From Stenotrophomonas panacihumi (GTDB taxonomy: Bacteria > Pseudomonadota > Gammaproteobacteria > Xanthomonadales > Xanthomonadaceae), in assembly GCF_001431645.1 (NCBI RefSeq), contig NZ_LLXU01000081.1, forward strand, positions 1-59,536: 59,536 nucleotides of DNA. Direction: 5' to 3'. Each line of letters starts with the position of its first letter. The first letter of the stretch is position 1. The position numbers and the translations under genes were made by a program. Shown here in pieces: positions 30,477-40,781 of the stretch. Under the pieces are notes generated by a model. The model did no database searches. It had not been told where the DNA came from and worked only from the letters and a program-made list of their open reading frames with translations.

Positions 30477-30830
30477 ATGTCCTATGTCGATGGCTTCGTA
30501 ATGGCGGTGCCCACCGCCAACCGCGAGAAATTCCTGGCCCATGCACGCGAGGGCGATGCCCTGATCATCGAGTTCGGCGCGCTGCGCGTGGTCGAGTGCT
30601 GGGGCGACGATGTCCCGCACGGCAAGCAGACCGACTTCTTCCGCGCGGTGGACGCGCGCGAGGACGAAGCGGTGTTGTTCTCCTGGATCGAGTGGCCCGA
30701 CAAGGCCACGCGCGATGCGGGCATGAAGAAGATGATGGAAGACCCGCGCATGCAGGACAACCCGATGCCGTTCGATGGCAAGCGGATGATCTTCGGCGGC
30801 TTCATGCCGATCCTGGACCTCAAGTCCTGA
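30477..30830 (+). CDS. DUF1428 family protein
   Basis: A 117-residue small soluble protein of the DUF1428 family, which has a dimeric alpha/beta-barrel fold. Family blocks: YVDGFVMAVPTANREKFL, VVECWGDDVPHGKQTDF, VLFSWIEWPDK and KRMIFGGFMPI. Length is typical. The GGAGG ribosome site lies 7 bases before the ATG. Function unknown. Confidence 0.9.
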   Translation: MSYVDGFVMAVPTANREKFLAHAREGDALIIEFGALRVVECWGDDVPHGKQTDFFRAVDAREDEAVLFSWIEWPDKATRDAGMKKMMEDPRMQDNPMPFDGKRMIFGGFMPILDLKS

Positions 30831-30836
30831 GGCGCC

Positions 30837-30866
30837 GCGCAGGGGCAGCCCGCGCTGCCCCTGCGC
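30837..30866. terminator. Bidirectional hairpin between DUF1428 and TonB receptor genes
   Basis: A perfect 13-bp stem (30837-30849 with 30854-30866, left arm GCGCAGGGGCAGC) with a 4-base loop lies between convergent stops at 30830 and 30879. There is no long T-tract. Confidence 0.65.
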
Positions 30867-30878
30867 CGCACCGTTGGC

Positions 30879-33044
30879 TCAGAAGCGGTAGCGGAAGCTC
30901 AGCGTGGCGCTGGCCGGCGCGGCGTAATAGAGGTTGCTGTATTCGTCGAGCACGAAATACTTGCGGTCCAGCAGGTTGTCCGCGTTGAGCTGCAGTTCGG
31001 CGCGTGGCGTGAACTGGTAGCGCGCCATCACGCTGAGCAGCGTCACCGAAGCCTGGTTCACGCGCTGCGGGCCATCGGGCCCGTCCACCAGCGCATGGCT
31101 GGCCGATTGCCAGTTCGCGCCGCCGCCAATCGTCAGCTGCTCCAGGCCCGGCAAGCGATAGGTGGTGAACACGCGGAACAGCGTGCGCGGCAGCGCCGTG
31201 CGCAGGTCTTCGCCGTCCGGGCCTTCCAGGTTGAAGTACGACCAGCCCAGCGAGGCGTTCCAGCGCTCGCTCAGGTCGCCAGACAGTTCCAGCTCGGCGC
31301 CGCGCGAGCGCGTGCCGTCCACGGCGTAGTAGGCCTGCGTCATGCCGTCCGGCAAGGTGTTGCCGACATCGGCTTCGGCCACGTTGTCCTGGCGGGTATC
31401 GAACAACACCAGCGAGGAATTCAGGCGCCCGTCGAAGTGGCGACCCTTCACGCCGATCTCGTAGCTGCGCCCGACCACCGGCTCGAGGAAGGCGCCGGTG
31501 ACGGTGCGGTTTTCCTGCGGGTCGAAGATTTCGGTGTAGCTGGCGAAGGCCGACCAGGTGGGATCGAATGCGTAGACCAGGCCCGCGTAAGGCACGGTCT
31601 TGTTGTGCTCGTGGCGGAACACGCCGCTGTAGATGTCGTCGGTGTCGTTCTTCCAGCGGCTGTAGCGTGCGCCGGCGATGAGCTTGAGCGGGTCGGCCAG
31701 GCTCAGTCGCGCCGCGGCGTACAGGCCGGACTGGTCGGTGCGGATGTCGGTGGCGCGGTCGGCCGTGTCGGCGAACGTCGGGCGCGGATAGTGGCCGTTC
31801 CACTGCAGGAAGTTGCCGACCGGCGCGAGCTCGTCGTTGGCGAATTCGTCTGAGGTCTTGCGGTAGCGCGAGCCGGTGGCGCCCACCACCAGTTCGTGTT
31901 CGCGCCCGCCCCACTGGAACGGGCCGCTGGCGTAGACGTCGAGGTTGTCCTGGCGGCCGCGGTCGCGCGCACGGTAGACGTAGGGGTCGAGCCCTTCGCC
32001 CGTCTCGCGGTTGGGGAAGCCGTACACGTAGAACAGCGCCTCGTCGCCATCGGTGCGGCGGTGGCTGGCCAGCACGCGCAGCTGCCAGCCCGCGCCGAAG
32101 GCATGCTTGAGGTCGACGAACGCGGTCTGCGTGGTGTTGTACCAGTACGACCAGTCGGTGGACGTGTTGAAGCCGCGACGCCATTCGATGAAACCGCCAT
32201 CGTCGTAGAACACCGGGTAGGAGCCCCAGGTCACGCTCTCCGGCTTGGAGCGCTGGTAGTCGTAGCCCACGCTCAGGGTGGTGGCCGGGCCGAGGTCGGC
32301 GTCGATGACACCGTAGGCGACCTGGCGCTGGCGGCTGTAGCGGTCCAGATAGGAGCCGCCCTGCTCGTAGGCGGCGACGAAACGGCCACGCACGCTGCCG
32401 TCCTGGTTCAGCGGCGCCGACAGGTCCGCCGTGCCGCGCCAGGTGTCCCATGAGCCCACGCTCAGCGATGCATCGCCGACGAACTCGCGCGCATTGGCAT
32501 GCTTGCGGATGAAGTTGATCGAAGCCGACGGCGTGCCCGCGCCGGAGAGCAGGCCGGTGGCGCCGCGCAGGATCTCGATGCGGTCGTAGATCGCCGTGTC
32601 CAGGCTGCCGTCGGCCGAGCTGCTGTTGAGGCTGGAGGCGATCGGCACGCCGTCGTAGGACATGTTCTGGATCTGGAAGCCACGCGCATAGAACACCACG
32701 CGCTCGGTGTCGTACGCGTTGGACGACACGCCGGTGACGTTGTCGAGCACATCGCGCACCGTCTGCAGGTTCTGGTCCTCGATGCGCTGCTGCGTCACCA
32801 CCGTGAGCGATTGCGGCGTGTCCTGCGGCGTCAGCGAGAGCCGCGTGGCCGCGGCGGTCTGCGGCACGGTGTAGGACGAGGTGCGCTCGCCGGTGACCTG
32901 GACGGCGTCCAGCGTCCGGGCCTCGCCCTGGCGCGCATCGGGGGAAGTGGCCTGCTGCGCCTGCGCTTGCAGCGCCAGCGACAGGCCGAGGGAAAGCAAC
33001 GAGATCTGCCCGGCGCGCACGCGCCGACGCGAAACATGGTTCAT
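30879..33044 (-). CDS. TonB-dependent siderophore receptor
   Basis: Outer-membrane receptor of 721 residues for ferric siderophores of the FpvA/FoxA type. A signal peptide (LLSLGLSLALQAQAQ) is followed by a TonB-box-like DAVQVTGERTSSY, a plug with DTPQSLTVVTQQRIEDQN and RGFQIQNMSYDGVPI, GATGLLSGAGTPSASINFI in the plug-barrel region, and a beta-barrel ending in the aromatic YRF. The ATG at 33044 was chosen before the signal peptide. No siderophore synthesis or ABC import genes adjoin, and I found no clear Fur box in the 266 bp upstream. The substrate cannot be named. Confidence 0.95.
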   Translation of the reverse strand: MNHVSRRRVRAGQISLLSLGLSLALQAQAQQATSPDARQGEARTLDAVQVTGERTSSYTVPQTAAATRLSLTPQDTPQSLTVVTQQRIEDQNLQTVRDVLDNVTGVSSNAYDTERVVFYARGFQIQNMSYDGVPIASSLNSSSADGSLDTAIYDRIEILRGATGLLSGAGTPSASINFIRKHANAREFVGDASLSVGSWDTWRGTADLSAPLNQDGSVRGRFVAAYEQGGSYLDRYSRQRQVAYGVIDADLGPATTLSVGYDYQRSKPESVTWGSYPVFYDDGGFIEWRRGFNTSTDWSYWYNTTQTAFVDLKHAFGAGWQLRVLASHRRTDGDEALFYVYGFPNRETGEGLDPYVYRARDRGRQDNLDVYASGPFQWGGREHELVVGATGSRYRKTSDEFANDELAPVGNFLQWNGHYPRPTFADTADRATDIRTDQSGLYAAARLSLADPLKLIAGARYSRWKNDTDDIYSGVFRHEHNKTVPYAGLVYAFDPTWSAFASYTEIFDPQENRTVTGAFLEPVVGRSYEIGVKGRHFDGRLNSSLVLFDTRQDNVAEADVGNTLPDGMTQAYYAVDGTRSRGAELELSGDLSERWNASLGWSYFNLEGPDGEDLRTALPRTLFRVFTTYRLPGLEQLTIGGGANWQSASHALVDGPDGPQRVNQASVTLLSVMARYQFTPRAELQLNADNLLDRKYFVLDEYSNLYYAAPASATLSFRYRF

Positions 33045-33310
33045 GGACGAGCCCCAAAGATGTCGGGCGGCCAGGTGAGGCCGCGTGTGTTCACGACCCG
33101 TGGCTGACCCGGGGGCTGGCTCGTCGCGTGCACCATGGTAGTGCAAGGAGGGGGTCATGGGGCCGGCCGGCGCCCACGGCGTCACCGGGGTGCAATCTGC
33201 CCCCCGGATGATGGATGATCGGGACAGACCCGCGCGCGCCCTGCGCTCCGACCTTTCCACGACACCGTCCCGGCCAAGATGCCTCCAAGCCCAGACCGCA
33301 CGCGCAATCG

Positions 33311-33901
33311 ATGACCCTGACCTCCCGCGAACGCAGCCTCACCAGCCTGGTCCAGGGCGTGGGCTTGGACTACCTGCGCCGCCTGCTGCCGCCGCCGTGG
33401 CTGGCCTTGGCCCTGCTGGCCGCCACGTCCACCTGGATGGCCCTGAGCACGCACGACATGATCGCCCTGTCCGCCTGCGCCATCGCCTTCGGTGGGCTGC
33501 TGATGCACTGGCCGCAGCGCACCCGCCGCGCCTGGCCCCTGTGGCGGACCGCCGCGCTGGGCTTGGCCGCGGCCATGGAAGCCGTACCCGGCTGGGCCCA
33601 CGAGGACGTGCTGCGCACGCTGCTGGTTGTGATCGCCGCCGCCTCCACCCTGCACACGCTGGCGCGGCTGGTGGCCGCGGTGCGCCTCTCCCTGCGCCTG
33701 CAGCGCTCGGCCCGCGCGATGGACGACGCCAGCCTGCTGGCAATGCTGCCCGAAGAAGCCCGCGAGGACGCACGCCGTTGGCGCGATGGCGACGACAGCA
33801 AGTCGGCCGAGCTGCAGCTGGTTATCAACCTCGCCGCGCTGTGGGCGGCGCTGTCGGCGGTCAATGCCGACAAGGCGCGACAGCGGCCCGCGGCGATGTA
33901 A
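33311..33901 (+). CDS. Hypothetical membrane protein
   Basis: A 196-residue protein with four hydrophobic segments in its first ~125 residues (about 25-42, 47-63, 76-90, 100-120), then a charged region (EEAREDARRWRDGDDSKSAE) and a last hydrophobic stretch. I recognise no family. It is alone between the divergent receptor gene and purA, and ends at a strong terminator. Confidence 0.7.
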   Translation: MTLTSRERSLTSLVQGVGLDYLRRLLPPPWLALALLAATSTWMALSTHDMIALSACAIAFGGLLMHWPQRTRRAWPLWRTAALGLAAAMEAVPGWAHEDVLRTLLVVIAAASTLHTLARLVAAVRLSLRLQRSARAMDDASLLAMLPEEAREDARRWRDGDDSKSAELQLVINLAALWAALSAVNADKARQRPAAM

Positions 33902-33926
33902 CCGCCGCGCCCCTGCCCTCCCAATG

Positions 33927-33955
33927 AAAAAGCCCCGCCGAAGCGGGGCTTTTCG
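33927..33955. terminator. Bidirectional intrinsic terminator
   Basis: AGCCCCGC (33931-33938), loop CGAA, GCGGGGCT (33943-33950), with A-tract before and TTTCGTTTT after. It serves both the plus-strand membrane protein gene and minus-strand purA. Confidence 0.93.
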
Positions 33956-33975
33956 TTTTCCGGCCAGCGGCTGGA

Positions 33976-35466
<1,491 letters not shown>

Positions 35467-35499
35467 TCAGGCTTGTGCAGGGCGCGCGCCGCAAACGAA

Positions 35500-35523
35500 G
35501 AAGGCCGCCCGGAGGCGGCCTTC
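35500..35523 (-). terminator. Hairpin directly after hflC
   Basis: GAAGGCCGCC (35500-35509), loop CGGA, GGCGGCCTTC (35514-35523); on the minus strand it is followed by TTCGTTTG. It lies 19 bp after the hflC stop. Confidence 0.65.
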
Positions 35524-35541
35524 GTCACGCGGGCGGGCGGT

Positions 35542-36405
35542 TCAGCGGTCGCCCTTGAAGTACTGCAGGAACGGGTCGTTCTTGTCGAGCACGATCACGC
35601 CGTTGCCGTCGGCCATCGAGTTCCGGTAGGCCTCCAGGCTGCGGTAGAACGCATAGAACGACGGGTCGGCCGAAGCCGCCTTGCCGTAGATGCGCGCGGC
35701 TTCCGCATCGCCTTCGCCGCGCAGCTTCTGCGCATCGCGCTCGGCGTCGGCCACGATCACCGTCGCCTCGCGGTCGGCCTGCGCGCGGATGCTCAGCGAC
35801 TGCTCCTCGCCCTCGGCGCGCAGCTTGCTCGCCTCCTGCTTGCGCTGGGCGCGCATGCGCTCGTAGACGTCGTTGATGATCTGGCTGTCGGCCGGCAGGT
35901 CGATCTGCTTGATGCGCAGGTCGGTGATCTGCATGCCCAAGCCCTTGATCGCCGCGTTGATGCCCGCCAGCTGGCCGGCGATCAGTTCGCTGCGGTCGCC
36001 CGACACCAGCTGCTGCAACGTGCGCGCGTTGATCTGGTTGCGCAGCGAGTCGGTGATGATCGGCGCCAGGCGCGCATCGGCGACCTTGTCATCGCCACCG
36101 GTGGAGCGATAGAAATCGGCCACGTTGGAGATGTAGCCGATGGCGAAGAAGTCGACGCTGACGTCCTTCTGCTCGGCGGTGAAGTAACGTGCCGCGGCGG
36201 TGTTGAGCACCTTGAAACGGCGGTCGAACACCCGCGCCGTCTCCACCACCGGGATCTTGAAGTGCAGGCCCGGCTTGAGGTCCGAACGCACCACCCGGCC
36301 GAGGTTCAGCACCATGCCGGTCTGGTCCTCGCGCACCACGAACGCCGAGCCCATCAGGCCCAGCAACACGACCACCGCCACGGCGATCCAGATCGACTGT
36401 TTCAT
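35542..36405 (-). CDS. hflC: HflC, SPFH-domain modulator of FtsH protease
   Basis: Inner-membrane SPFH/prohibitin protein of 287 residues that forms a complex with HflK around FtsH and tunes degradation of membrane proteins. One N-terminal membrane helix (IWIAVAVVVLLGLMGSAFVV) is followed by an SPFH domain (GLHFKIPVVETARVFDRRF) and a coiled-coil region rich in Glu, Ala and Arg (EASKLRAEGEEQSLSIRAQA). The ATG overlaps the hflK stop by 4 bases, so translation is coupled. Confidence 0.97.
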   Translation of the reverse strand: MKQSIWIAVAVVVLLGLMGSAFVVREDQTGMVLNLGRVVRSDLKPGLHFKIPVVETARVFDRRFKVLNTAAARYFTAEQKDVSVDFFAIGYISNVADFYRSTGGDDKVADARLAPIITDSLRNQINARTLQQLVSGDRSELIAGQLAGINAAIKGLGMQITDLRIKQIDLPADSQIINDVYERMRAQRKQEASKLRAEGEEQSLSIRAQADREATVIVADAERDAQKLRGEGDAEAARIYGKAASADPSFYAFYRSLEAYRNSMADGNGVIVLDKNDPFLQYFKGDR

Positions 36406-37538
36406 CGTTCACTCCCGTCACGGCCGGTCGGGCGCGGACCGCGCTCCGGGTTGCGGATGCTTTCCGCGCTCAGCGCCGCGGCGCTGCTGCCGCTGTCCTG
36501 CGAGAGCACGCTCGGCAGGGCCATCGTCGGCAGCTGGCCGGCCGGCTTGGCGGCAGCGTCGGCCATCGGCACGTAGATCAGCTGGCGGCCATCGCCGCCG
36601 ATGACCTTGCGGTTCTGCGAAAGCACTTCCTGCACGGTTTCCAGCCACAGGCGCTTGCGGGTGACTTCCGGCGCGCCGGCGTACTGCTGCTGCAGCAGGC
36701 TGAAGCGGTCCGCGTCACCCTGGGCGCGGGACGTCACGGCTTCCTTGTAGCCCTCGGCCACGGTGCGCGTGCTGGCCGCACGGCCGCGCGCCTCGGGCAC
36801 CACCTTGGCGGCGTAGGCCTGGGCCTCGTTGATCAGGCGCTCGCGCACCTGCTGGGCGCCGTTGACCTCGTCGAAGGCCGGCTTCACTTCATCCGGCGGA
36901 CGCGCGTTGGGCAGGGTCAGGCCGGTGACGACCAGGCCGGTGTTGTAGGCGGTAAGCGAAGCCTGCAGGCGTTCGCGCGCGGCGGTGGCCAGCGGGCCGC
37001 GGTTGTTGAGCACGGCATTGAGGTCCGAACGGCCGACCTGCTCGCGCACCGCGCTCTGCGCGGCCTGCTGCAGCACCTGGTCCGCATCGAAGGTGCCGAA
37101 CTTGTACTGGCGCGGATCATCCACGCGGTACTGCACGTTGAGCTCGACGTTGACGATGTTCTCGTCGCGCGTGAGCACCGGCATCTGGTTGCTGAAGGTC
37201 TTGATCTCGGTCGCGTTGACCTTGGTCACCGATTCGATCGGCCACGGCAGCTTGAAGTTCGGGCCCGGCTGCAGCGTGCGCGAGTACTGGCCGAAGCGCA
37301 GCACCACGCCGCGGTCCTGTTCGCGGATCAGCTGGAAGCTGGAGAACAGCACCAGCAGCACGACCGCCAGCAGCACCCAGCGCCACACGCCGCCATCGAA
37401 GAGGTCGCGGAACTGCCCGGGCAGGCCGCCCCAACCGCCACCGTTGCCGCCGCCATTGCCACCGCTCGGCTTCCAGCCGCCACGGCGATTGTCTTCCGGG
37501 CCATCAGGCCCCTTGCTGCCGGGTGTATTCCAGGCCAT
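36402..37538 (-). CDS. hflK: HflK, SPFH-domain modulator of FtsH protease
   Basis: Partner of HflC, 378 residues. A Gly/Asn/Pro-rich cytoplasmic N-terminus (GGWKPSGGNGGGNGGGWGG) is followed by a membrane helix at about 55-72 (VLLAVVLLVLFSSF), the SPFH domain (GVVLRFGQYSRTLQPGPNFK) and a coiled-coil stretch. It is first in hflK-hflC. The hfq and hflX genes that often precede it are replaced here by a divergent reductase gene. Confidence 0.97.
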   Translation of the reverse strand: MAWNTPGSKGPDGPEDNRRGGWKPSGGNGGGNGGGWGGLPGQFRDLFDGGVWRWVLLAVVLLVLFSSFQLIREQDRGVVLRFGQYSRTLQPGPNFKLPWPIESVTKVNATEIKTFSNQMPVLTRDENIVNVELNVQYRVDDPRQYKFGTFDADQVLQQAAQSAVREQVGRSDLNAVLNNRGPLATAARERLQASLTAYNTGLVVTGLTLPNARPPDEVKPAFDEVNGAQQVRERLINEAQAYAAKVVPEARGRAASTRTVAEGYKEAVTSRAQGDADRFSLLQQQYAGAPEVTRKRLWLETVQEVLSQNRKVIGGDGRQLIYVPMADAAAKPAGQLPTMALPSVLSQDSGSSAAALSAESIRNPERGPRPTGRDGSER

Positions 37539-37681
37539 GCACGCTCCATCTGAAGGTCGGGCACATCGGCACCCGGAAAACCCCGATTTGGGTTCTGTCG
37601 CCCGATTCTACAAGAAGGGGCCCACCCGCCCAGCGGGAACGGCTATGGTGCCCGCTCCCCCGTTCACCGGCGAGTACGCCC

Positions 37682-38677
37682 ATGCCCGTCCCCGCGCGGT
37701 TCGCCGCCTTCCGTATCCACCAGGACGACAATGTCCACCGTGCCGGGCTGGACTCCATCGGCCTGGACGACCTGGCGCCCGGCGAGGTGGTGGTGCGCGC
37801 GGCCTGGTCGTCGGTCAACTACAAGGACGCGCTGGCCGGCACCGGCAAGGGCCGCATCCTGCGCCGTTTCCCGCTGGTGGGCGGCATCGACGTGGCCGGG
37901 CACGTGGTCGCCTCCACCGACCCGGCGTACCGCGAGGGCGACGCGGTGCTGGCCACCGGCTGCGGCCTGAGCGAGACCCGCGACGGCGGCTATGCCCAGT
38001 ACGCGCGATTGCCGTCGAGCGCGGTGATCGCGCTGCCGGACAGCCTGGACCTGCGCGAGGCGATGGTGATCGGCACCGCCGGCTATACCGCCGCGCTGGC
38101 CCTGCTGCGCCTGCGCGACAACCGCCAGGTGCCCGCGATGGGCCCGCTGCTGGTCACCGGCGCCACCGGCGGCGTGGGCATGCTGGCGCTGGACATCTTC
38201 AGCGGCGCCGGCTTCGAGGTGCATGCGGTGAGCGGCAAGGCCGACCGCGCCGATTTCCTGCGCAGCCTGGGTGCGGCCGAGGTGCTCGGCCGCGAAGCCC
38301 TGCAGGCCGGCCGCCCGCTGGAGACCGCGCGCTACGGCGGCGGCCTGGACAACGTCGGCGGCCCGATGCTGGTGAGCCTGCTCGCGCAGACCGCGCCCTA
38401 CGGCAGCGTCGCCTCGGCGGGGCTGGCCGCCTCGGCCGAGCTGGACATGACGGTGATGCCCTTCATCCTGCGCGGCGTCTCGCTGCTGGGCATCGGCTCT
38501 TCGGGCAGCGCGCGCGACATCCGCGAGGAAGTCTGGGCGCACCTGGCTGGCCCGTGGCGGCCGCGCCACCTGGACCGCATCTGCACCCGCGAAGTCGGCC
38601 TGGATGGCCTGCCCGCTGTGTTCGAGGCGATGCTGGCGGGACAATCGTTTGGCCGCACCGTGGTGCGGATCGACTGA
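37682..38677 (+). CDS. YhdH/AcuI-family NADPH-dependent acrylyl-CoA reductase-like oxidoreductase
   Basis: A medium-chain dehydrogenase/reductase of 331 residues without zinc. An N-terminal GroES-like fold (WSSVNYKDALAGTGKGRI is a YhdH/AcuI hallmark) is followed by a Rossmann domain with LLVTGATGGVGMLALDIF, and a typical end (GLPAVFEAMLAGQSFGRTVV). Family members reduce acrylyl-CoA or similar enoyl thioesters. The ATG at 37682 follows a GC-rich leader divergent from hflK. A link to propionyl-CoA metabolism (prp genes in the same window) is possible but the genes are 13 kb apart. Confidence 0.9.
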   Translation: MPVPARFAAFRIHQDDNVHRAGLDSIGLDDLAPGEVVVRAAWSSVNYKDALAGTGKGRILRRFPLVGGIDVAGHVVASTDPAYREGDAVLATGCGLSETRDGGYAQYARLPSSAVIALPDSLDLREAMVIGTAGYTAALALLRLRDNRQVPAMGPLLVTGATGGVGMLALDIFSGAGFEVHAVSGKADRADFLRSLGAAEVLGREALQAGRPLETARYGGGLDNVGGPMLVSLLAQTAPYGSVASAGLAASAELDMTVMPFILRGVSLLGIGSSGSARDIREEVWAHLAGPWRPRHLDRICTREVGLDGLPAVFEAMLAGQSFGRTVVRID

Positions 38678-38757
38678 CCTTCGCCGATACCCGCCGCGCC
38701 CCCTATCCGGCGCCGCGGCACTGGCACTACACTCCTTCGGCACTCACGGGGAACCAC

Positions 38758-39144
38758 ATGGCGCGCATCCTGATCGTCGACGATTCGCCTTCGCAGTTGC
38801 TGGGCATCCAGCGCATCGTGGAGAAGCTGGGCCACGAGACCATCACCGCCACCGATGGCGCCGCCGGCGTGGAAGCGGCCAAGGCCTCGCTGCCGGACCT
38901 GGTGCTGATGGACGTGGTGATGCCCAACCTCAACGGTTTCCAGGCCACGCGCACGCTCAAGCGCGAGCCGAGCACGCAGAACATCCCGGTGATCCTGGTG
39001 ACCACCAAGGACCAGGACACCGACCGCATGTGGGGCATGCGACAGGGCGCCCGCGCCTACATCACCAAGCCGTTCTCCGAGGACGAACTGTCCGAGGTGA
39101 TCGAGCGCATCTTCAGCCGCGCCGACGACAGCTCGGTCGGCTGA
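38758..39144 (+). CDS. pilH: PilH-like single-domain response regulator (type IV pilus / chemosensory)
   Basis: A stand-alone receiver of 128 residues. The start MARILIVDDSP, phospho-acceptor Asp in LVLMDVVMPNLNGFQATR, Thr in ILVTTKDQDTDRMWG and Lys in AYITKPFSEDEL closely match PilH, which in Pseudomonas and Xanthomonas controls pilus retraction and twitching. There is no output domain, so it acts by protein contact. No pilG, pilI, pilJ or chpA gene adjoins, so the partner kinase is elsewhere. A strong terminator follows. Confidence 0.82.
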   Translation: MARILIVDDSPSQLLGIQRIVEKLGHETITATDGAAGVEAAKASLPDLVLMDVVMPNLNGFQATRTLKREPSTQNIPVILVTTKDQDTDRMWGMRQGARAYITKPFSEDELSEVIERIFSRADDSSVG

Positions 39145-39169
39145 GCGACAACGCCCGGCTTACGAAAAA

Positions 39170-39195
39170 GGCGCCGCTTTCGCGGCGCCTTTTTT
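39170..39195. terminator. Bidirectional intrinsic terminator between pilH and cbpA
   Basis: GGCGCCGC (39170-39177), loop TTTC, GCGGCGCC (39182-39189), then six T; five A precede the stem, so it can serve the convergent cbpA gene too. Confidence 0.93.
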
Positions 39196-39214
39196 CATCC
39201 CGCACGCAGGCGGC

Positions 39215-40096
39215 TTACACGCTCTCGCCGAACGCCTTGGCCAGGTTGCGATAGGCCTTCTTCTGCGCTTCGTCGGTGGGCGCCGGGGCCAGGATTTCCA
39301 GCTCCACGATCTGGTCGCCCGCCGGCGTGCCCGGCAGACCGCGACCGCGCAGGCGCAGCTTGCGGCCGGCGTCGGATTCGGCCGGGATCTTCAGCTCCAC
39401 CTCGCCGCCCAGCGTCGGCACGCCGATCGAGGTACCGAGCGCGGCCTGCCACGGCGTCACCTGCAGCGTGTACAGGATGTTGTGCCCGTCCACTTCGAAC
39501 TGCGGATGCGCGGCGTATTCGATTTCCAGCAGCAGGTTGCCACCGTTGCTGCCCTGCCCCGTCAGGCGGATCACCTGGCCCGGCGTGACGCCCTTGGGCA
39601 CGCGCACGTCCAGCTGCTTGCCGTTGACGGTGATGCGCACGCTGTCGCCGGAATACACCGCTTCCAGTGGCACGGCGAGCTTGGCGCGGGTGTCGCCGCG
39701 CGGCTGCGGGCCGGCGCCGGGACCGCCGCGCGCACGCCCGCCGCGCTGGCCGGCGAACAGGCTTTCGAAGAAGTCCGAGAAGCCGCCACCGGCGCCGCCG
39801 TTGCCGAAGATCTCCTCGAAATCGAAGCCCTGCCCGCCGTTGAAGTTCGGCGGCGCGTGGAACTCTTCGCCGGGGCGATAGCCCTGCGCGCGCAGCTGGT
39901 CATAGGCCGCGCGCTTCTGCGGATCGCGCAGCGCCTCGTAGGCCTCGTTGACGGCCTTGAACTTGTCCTCCGCGCCGGCCTCCTTGCTGACGTCGGGGTG
40001 GTACTTGCGGGCGAGCCGGCGGTAGGCCGTCTTGATCTCGGCCTCGCCCGCGCTGGGCTCCACGCCCAGGGTCGCGTAGTAATCCTTGAATTCCAT
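39215..40096 (-). CDS. cbpA: DnaJ-like co-chaperone CbpA
   Basis: A class B J-domain protein of 293 residues that stimulates DnaK ATPase and, in E. coli, also binds DNA. The J domain (about 1-70) carries the essential HPD in RKYHPDVSKEA. A Gly/Phe-rich linker (about 85-135, GNGGAGGGFSDFFESLF) and two C-terminal beta domains follow; the zinc-finger region of DnaJ is absent, as in CbpA. Length is slightly under E. coli CbpA (about 306). It lies 111 bp after hsp20 on the same strand and may share its heat-shock promoter. Confidence 0.94.
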   Translation of the reverse strand: MEFKDYYATLGVEPSAGEAEIKTAYRRLARKYHPDVSKEAGAEDKFKAVNEAYEALRDPQKRAAYDQLRAQGYRPGEEFHAPPNFNGGQGFDFEEIFGNGGAGGGFSDFFESLFAGQRGGRARGGPGAGPQPRGDTRAKLAVPLEAVYSGDSVRITVNGKQLDVRVPKGVTPGQVIRLTGQGSNGGNLLLEIEYAAHPQFEVDGHNILYTLQVTPWQAALGTSIGVPTLGGEVELKIPAESDAGRKLRLRGRGLPGTPAGDQIVELEILAPAPTDEAQKKAYRNLAKAFGESV

Positions 40097-40207
40097 CCAT
40101 CACCTCGAAAATGACAACGGCCCGCCGTCTCGCGACCGCGGGCCGTCGGCGGCGGCTTGATCGCCGCCGCCCATTCTACGGGCTGGCCGTGAGGGCCTGG
40201 ACAGGGC

Positions 40208-40645
40208 TCAGCCCGCCTCGCCCACCACGATGCGCCGCGGCGCCACTTCGGCCTTCTTCGGAATGCGGACCTCCAGCACGCCGTGCCTGCCGGTGGCGGT
40301 GATGCCTTCGGCGTCGGCGGTGTCGGGCAGCGCAAAGCGCCGCTCGAACGCGCCATGGCGACGCTCGCCCAGCAGGCGCTGGTGGCCTTCGGCCAGTTCG
40401 CCGCCGGTGCGCTCGCCCTTGAGGGACAGGACGTTGCGGTCCATCTGCAGCTGGATCTGCGCCGGGTCAATGCCCGGCAGGTCGGCCAGCAGCACGAAGG
40501 CTTCCGGCTCCTCGCGGATGTCCACGCGCGGCTGCCACTGCTCGGCATTGGCGGCCGGGGCGGCGAAGGCCGTGCGGCCGAACAGCGGCGCGAGCTCCGC
40601 GGCGAAGGCGGCCTGCGGCCAGCGGCGGTAACGTACGACGTTCAT
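40208..40645 (-). CDS. Small heat shock protein, Hsp20 family
   Basis: A 145-residue alpha-crystallin chaperone that holds unfolding proteins. The crystallin domain covers about residues 42-135 (VDIREEPEAFVLLADLPGI and the closing GVLEVRIPKK, which contains the I-x-I/V type tail contact). The start at 40645 follows AGGAG. It is first of a pair with cbpA behind a sigma-32-like promoter, so heat induction is expected. Confidence 0.94.
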   Translation of the reverse strand: MNVVRYRRWPQAAFAAELAPLFGRTAFAAPAANAEQWQPRVDIREEPEAFVLLADLPGIDPAQIQLQMDRNVLSLKGERTGGELAEGHQRLLGERRHGAFERRFALPDTADAEGITATGRHGVLEVRIPKKAEVAPRRIVVGEAG

Positions 40646-40692
40646 GGTGTTCTCCTGGAAAGGGGTGGCGGTGTTGTCCGCCCTGTTCCGGG

Positions 40693-40720
40693 AGATAGGC
40701 GCCGGCGCGGGGCTTTCAAG
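40693..40720 (-). promoter_or_regulatory. Sigma-32 (RpoH)-type heat-shock promoter for hsp20-cbpA
   Basis: On the minus strand: CTTGAAA (40714-40720), a 14-bp spacer, then CCTATCT (40693-40699). The -35 matches the sigma-32 consensus CTTGAA exactly, and the -10 resembles CCCCATnT. It ends ~48 bp before the hsp20 start. Confidence 0.7.
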
Positions 40721-40781
40721 ACGTTGACGCGGCCTTCCCCCGCCGATTTTTAGTCTTCCTTCATCCACAGGAGTCCACCCG

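Noticed and set aside
33045..33310. Fur box or cobalamin riboswitch before the TonB receptor
   Set aside because: No GATAAT-type Fur repeats and no B12-box or paired aptamer core could be seen.
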